NCBI RefSeq assembly: GCF_018476645.1
Contig: NZ_JAHCTB010000001.1
Span: 248,001-312,000, forward strand
Reading direction: 5' to 3'
Origin: Aequorivita echinoideorum
GTDB lineage: Bacteria; Bacteroidota; Bacteroidia; Flavobacteriales; Flavobacteriaceae
Length of the DNA: 64,000 bases
In this document: piece by piece, positions 62,261-64,000 of the stretch
Layout: every line of letters begins with the position of its first letter
How positions within the stretch are numbered: position 1 is the first letter of the stretch
Position numbers and translations under genes: made by a program
Notes under the pieces: model-generated
What the model was told of the DNA's origin: nothing
The model's database searches: none
The model's input: only the letters and a program-made list of their open reading frames with translations

Positions 62261-62291
62261 AAAAAGGCCCGGCATTGCGCCAAGCCTTTTT
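62261..62291 (-). terminator. intrinsic terminator of trxA
   Basis: AAAAAGGC-CC-GGC pairs with GCC-AA-GCCTTTTT around a short loop, flanked by A and T runs. It is 25 bases after the trxA stop codon on the minus strand. Confidence 0.75.
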
Positions 62292-62315
62292 AAAATTTAT
62301 TTTGTATTGAACGGA

Positions 62316-62633
62316 TTACAAAAGCGAATCTATTGCTTCTGCGTACACATTTTTAGGGGCAACGCCAACTTGACGTCCTACTACCTCCCCATTTTGGAAA
62401 ACCAATACCGTTGGTATATTCCGCACGCCATATTTTGCGGCAAACTCTTGGTTTGCATCCACATCTACTTTTCCCACAACGGCCTTACCGTCATATTCTT
62501 TGCTTATCTCTTCAATTATAGGGCCCACCATTCGGCAAGGACCGCACCAAGCCGCCCAAAAGTCTACCAAAACTGGTTTATCACTTTTCAATACGGTTTG
62601 TTCAAATGTTGCGTCTGTTATTTCTAAAGCCAT
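62316..62633 (-). CDS. trxA: thioredoxin
   Basis: The start at 62633 (MALEITDATFEQTVL) gives the normal 105-residue length, although the frame is open to 62687. The active site is W29-C-G-P-C33 (WAAWCGPCRMVGP), with DFW before it and the cis-proline loop RNIPTVLVFQNGE. It keeps cytoplasmic disulfides reduced. A -7 box TACTTTTG at 62664-62657 (minus strand) is the likely promoter element. Confidence 0.96.
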   Translation of the reverse strand: MALEITDATFEQTVLKSDKPVLVDFWAAWCGPCRMVGPIIEEISKEYDGKAVVGKVDVDANQEFAAKYGVRNIPTVLVFQNGEVVGRQVGVAPKNVYAEAIDSLL

Positions 62634-62736
62634 AATCTTATGTTTTGTTTGATATTCAAAAGTAGTCAATTTATGCCAAGTAAACACCCTCTTAATATTT
62701 GTTTAGGAAATGGTTGCATTGGCATTTATTATTATT

Positions 62737-64000
62737 TCAATTCAGTTTGTACCGTATCTGCGCTAGTGCCAGGGCATCCAGTAATTCTTTGGAAATATTG
62801 ATTTTATGTTTTCTGCTGGGCATCGTCAATTGTATTTTTTCATCCTTTTCATACACCACAAAATACAGTTGCTTTTCGCCTTTATGCGTTTTTACCAGAT
62901 CTTTTAACGAATCAATCTTCCCATTTTCCAGATCCTTTAATGGAATTTGAAGGGTAAGTTTTTTTCCGTGGGTTTCCATTACATCATGAAGCAGCTGGAT
63001 GCTATTATACTGAAGTCGTGGTTCACCTTTCTTTCCGGTTTCACGGTTGGTCCACCCCTCTTTCACATAAACACGCCCATATATAAAACTATTCGGAACC
63101 AAAAAATGGCGCCATTTCAAATATTCTTCCCCAAAAATCTTGAATTCATAACTGTCTTCATAATCCTCAACGGTGAATATTGCCCAGCCTTTTCCAGCTT
63201 TGGATTCGCGGTGCTGCACATCGCTCACCACGCCACCAAAGCACAATTCCTTATTGATGAAATCTTCCAAATGATTAAAATCTGAAACCTTGCAGTTGGT
63301 AAAACTTTTCATTTCTATTTTGAAATCGTCCAGTGGGTGGCCAGAAATGTAAACGCCCACTACTTCGCGCTCCTGTTTTAATTTCTTCATAGTTCCCCAT
63401 TCTTCGCAGGGCGGAACTTCCGGCTCGGGGATCTGTACCTCACTTGCATCACCAAAAAGACTCACCTGAGCCGAATTCTGCGTTTCCTGGTATTTTGCGG
63501 CATAGCGCAGCACCTTTTCAAGAAACATAATTCCATCTCCATCATCGTGCAAATATTGGGCACGGTGCGTATCAAAACTATCAAACCCGCCCGCCAATGC
63601 CAGATTTTCAAAGGCTTTCTTGTTTGCGGAACGGAGATCGATCCGTTTGGCCAAATCAAAAACCGATTTGTATTTTCCATCCTTTCTGTTTTCCACAATG
63701 GTGGCTACGGCACTGCTGCCCACACCTTTTACGGCTCCCATTCCAAAGCGCACCGCACCTTCGGCATTAACCGTAAATTTATGGAAGGATTCATTTACAT
63801 CAGGGCCCAAAACCGTTAGGCCCATCCGCTTGCACTCGTCCATAAAAAAAGTGACCTGTTTTATGTCGCTCATATTATTTGAAAGCACTGCCGCCATATA
63901 TTCTGCGGGATAATGCGCTTTTAAATAAGCCGTTTGGTAGGCAATCCAAGCATAACAGGTGGAATGCGATTTGTTGAAAGCGTAGCTCGCGAATGCTTCC
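62737..64000 (-). CDS. dnaE: DNA polymerase III alpha subunit, C-terminal part (runs off the window)
   Basis: The frame is open to the window edge. From the edge it reads EAFASYAFNKSHSTCYAW and LKAHYPAEYMAAVLSNNMSD, which are DnaE palm/fingers-C sequences, then GMGAVKGVGSSAVATIVENR and the helix-hairpin-helix region LAGGFDSFDTHRAQYL. The OB-fold follows (CFGGVVSDVQHRESKAGKGWAIFTVEDYEDSYEF) and a C-terminal domain ending IRYKLN. The 5' part of the gene, with the catalytic acids, is outside the window. Essential replicative polymerase. Confidence 0.95.
   Translation of the reverse strand, partial: EAFASYAFNKSHSTCYAWIAYQTAYLKAHYPAEYMAAVLSNNMSDIKQVTFFMDECKRMGLTVLGPDVNESFHKFTVNAEGAVRFGMGAVKGVGSSAVATIVENRKDGKYKSVFDLAKRIDLRSANKKAFENLALAGGFDSFDTHRAQYLHDDGDGIMFLEKVLRYAAKYQETQNSAQVSLFGDASEVQIPEPEVPPCEEWGTMKKLKQEREVVGVYISGHPLDDFKIEMKSFTNCKVSDFNHLEDFINKELCFGGVVSDVQHRESKAGKGWAIFTVEDYEDSYEFKIFGEEYLKWRHFLVPNSFIYGRVYVKEGWTNRETGKKGEPRLQYNSIQLLHDVMETHGKKLTLQIPLKDLENGKIDSLKDLVKTHKGEKQLYFVVYEKDEKIQLTMPSRKHKINISKELLDALALAQIRYKLN

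Overview
The window comes from the chromosome of a member of the Flavobacteriaceae (Bacteroidota). The evidence is: three secreted proteins with type IX secretion (T9SS) C-terminal sorting domains; the gliding lipoprotein gene gldJ; promoters of the Bacteroidota form (TTG, then TAnnTTTG); and many flavobacterial families (DUF4256, DUF4230, DUF4260, FeS-type photolyase beside cry-DASH). The backbone is moderately AT-rich. Two accessory regions are visibly more AT-rich.

Layout. 1-4.2 kb holds envelope and housekeeping genes, including a large choice-of-anchor-L/T9SS type B protein. 4.2-10.8 kb is an accessory patch: a nested inverted-repeat structure with no gene, attC-like hairpin elements, a two-gene restriction-modification cassette, an IS110 insertion with a possible bridge RNA, a gene resembling EndoU toxins and a RelE/RHH toxin-antitoxin pair. 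10.8-20.8 kb is backbone: a flavoprotein, a beta-helix T9SS protein, an EEP phosphatase, tRNA-Leu, an M20 dipeptidase, PhnA and a BlaI/M56/M23 cluster. 20.8-29.8 kb is one long minus-strand run (ruvC, four-helix-bundle gene, hemW, cyclase, DUF4260, DUF4230, YjbR, membrane MutS-like ATPase, DUF2256, cry-DASH, FeS photolyase) that reads like a DNA-repair and light-damage operon. 29.8-42.4 kb is backbone: glycosyltransferase, nitroreductase, gldJ, YoaK, a two-component system and secreted proteins.

42.885-59.644 kb is an integrated genomic island. A 17-bp copy of the tRNA-Asp 3' end forms its left boundary. The intact tRNA-Asp and an adjacent tyrosine integrase form its right boundary. It carries a compact defence operon (hsdR-hsdM-hsdS, a beta-helix protein with two membrane helices, a DUF262/DUF1524 GmrSD-like nuclease, and an unnamed Cys/His-rich protein). 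It also carries a serine recombinase, a DUF488 protein, a possible rolling-circle replication protein with five iterons, an excisionase-like protein and the integrase. Two copies of a covarying, terminator-ended small RNA sit on either side of the left boundary.

59.6-64 kb returns to backbone: tRNA-Asp, a DUF58 protein, a broken four-helix-bundle gene, clpP, trxA and the C-terminal part of dnaE, which runs off the window end.

The least expected pattern is that both four-helix-bundle genes in the window (one intact, one broken) are enclosed by short 7-bp tandem arrays in inverted orientation. A third, gene-free array of the same period lies at 59982-60064. This looks like a small mobile or array-forming unit.
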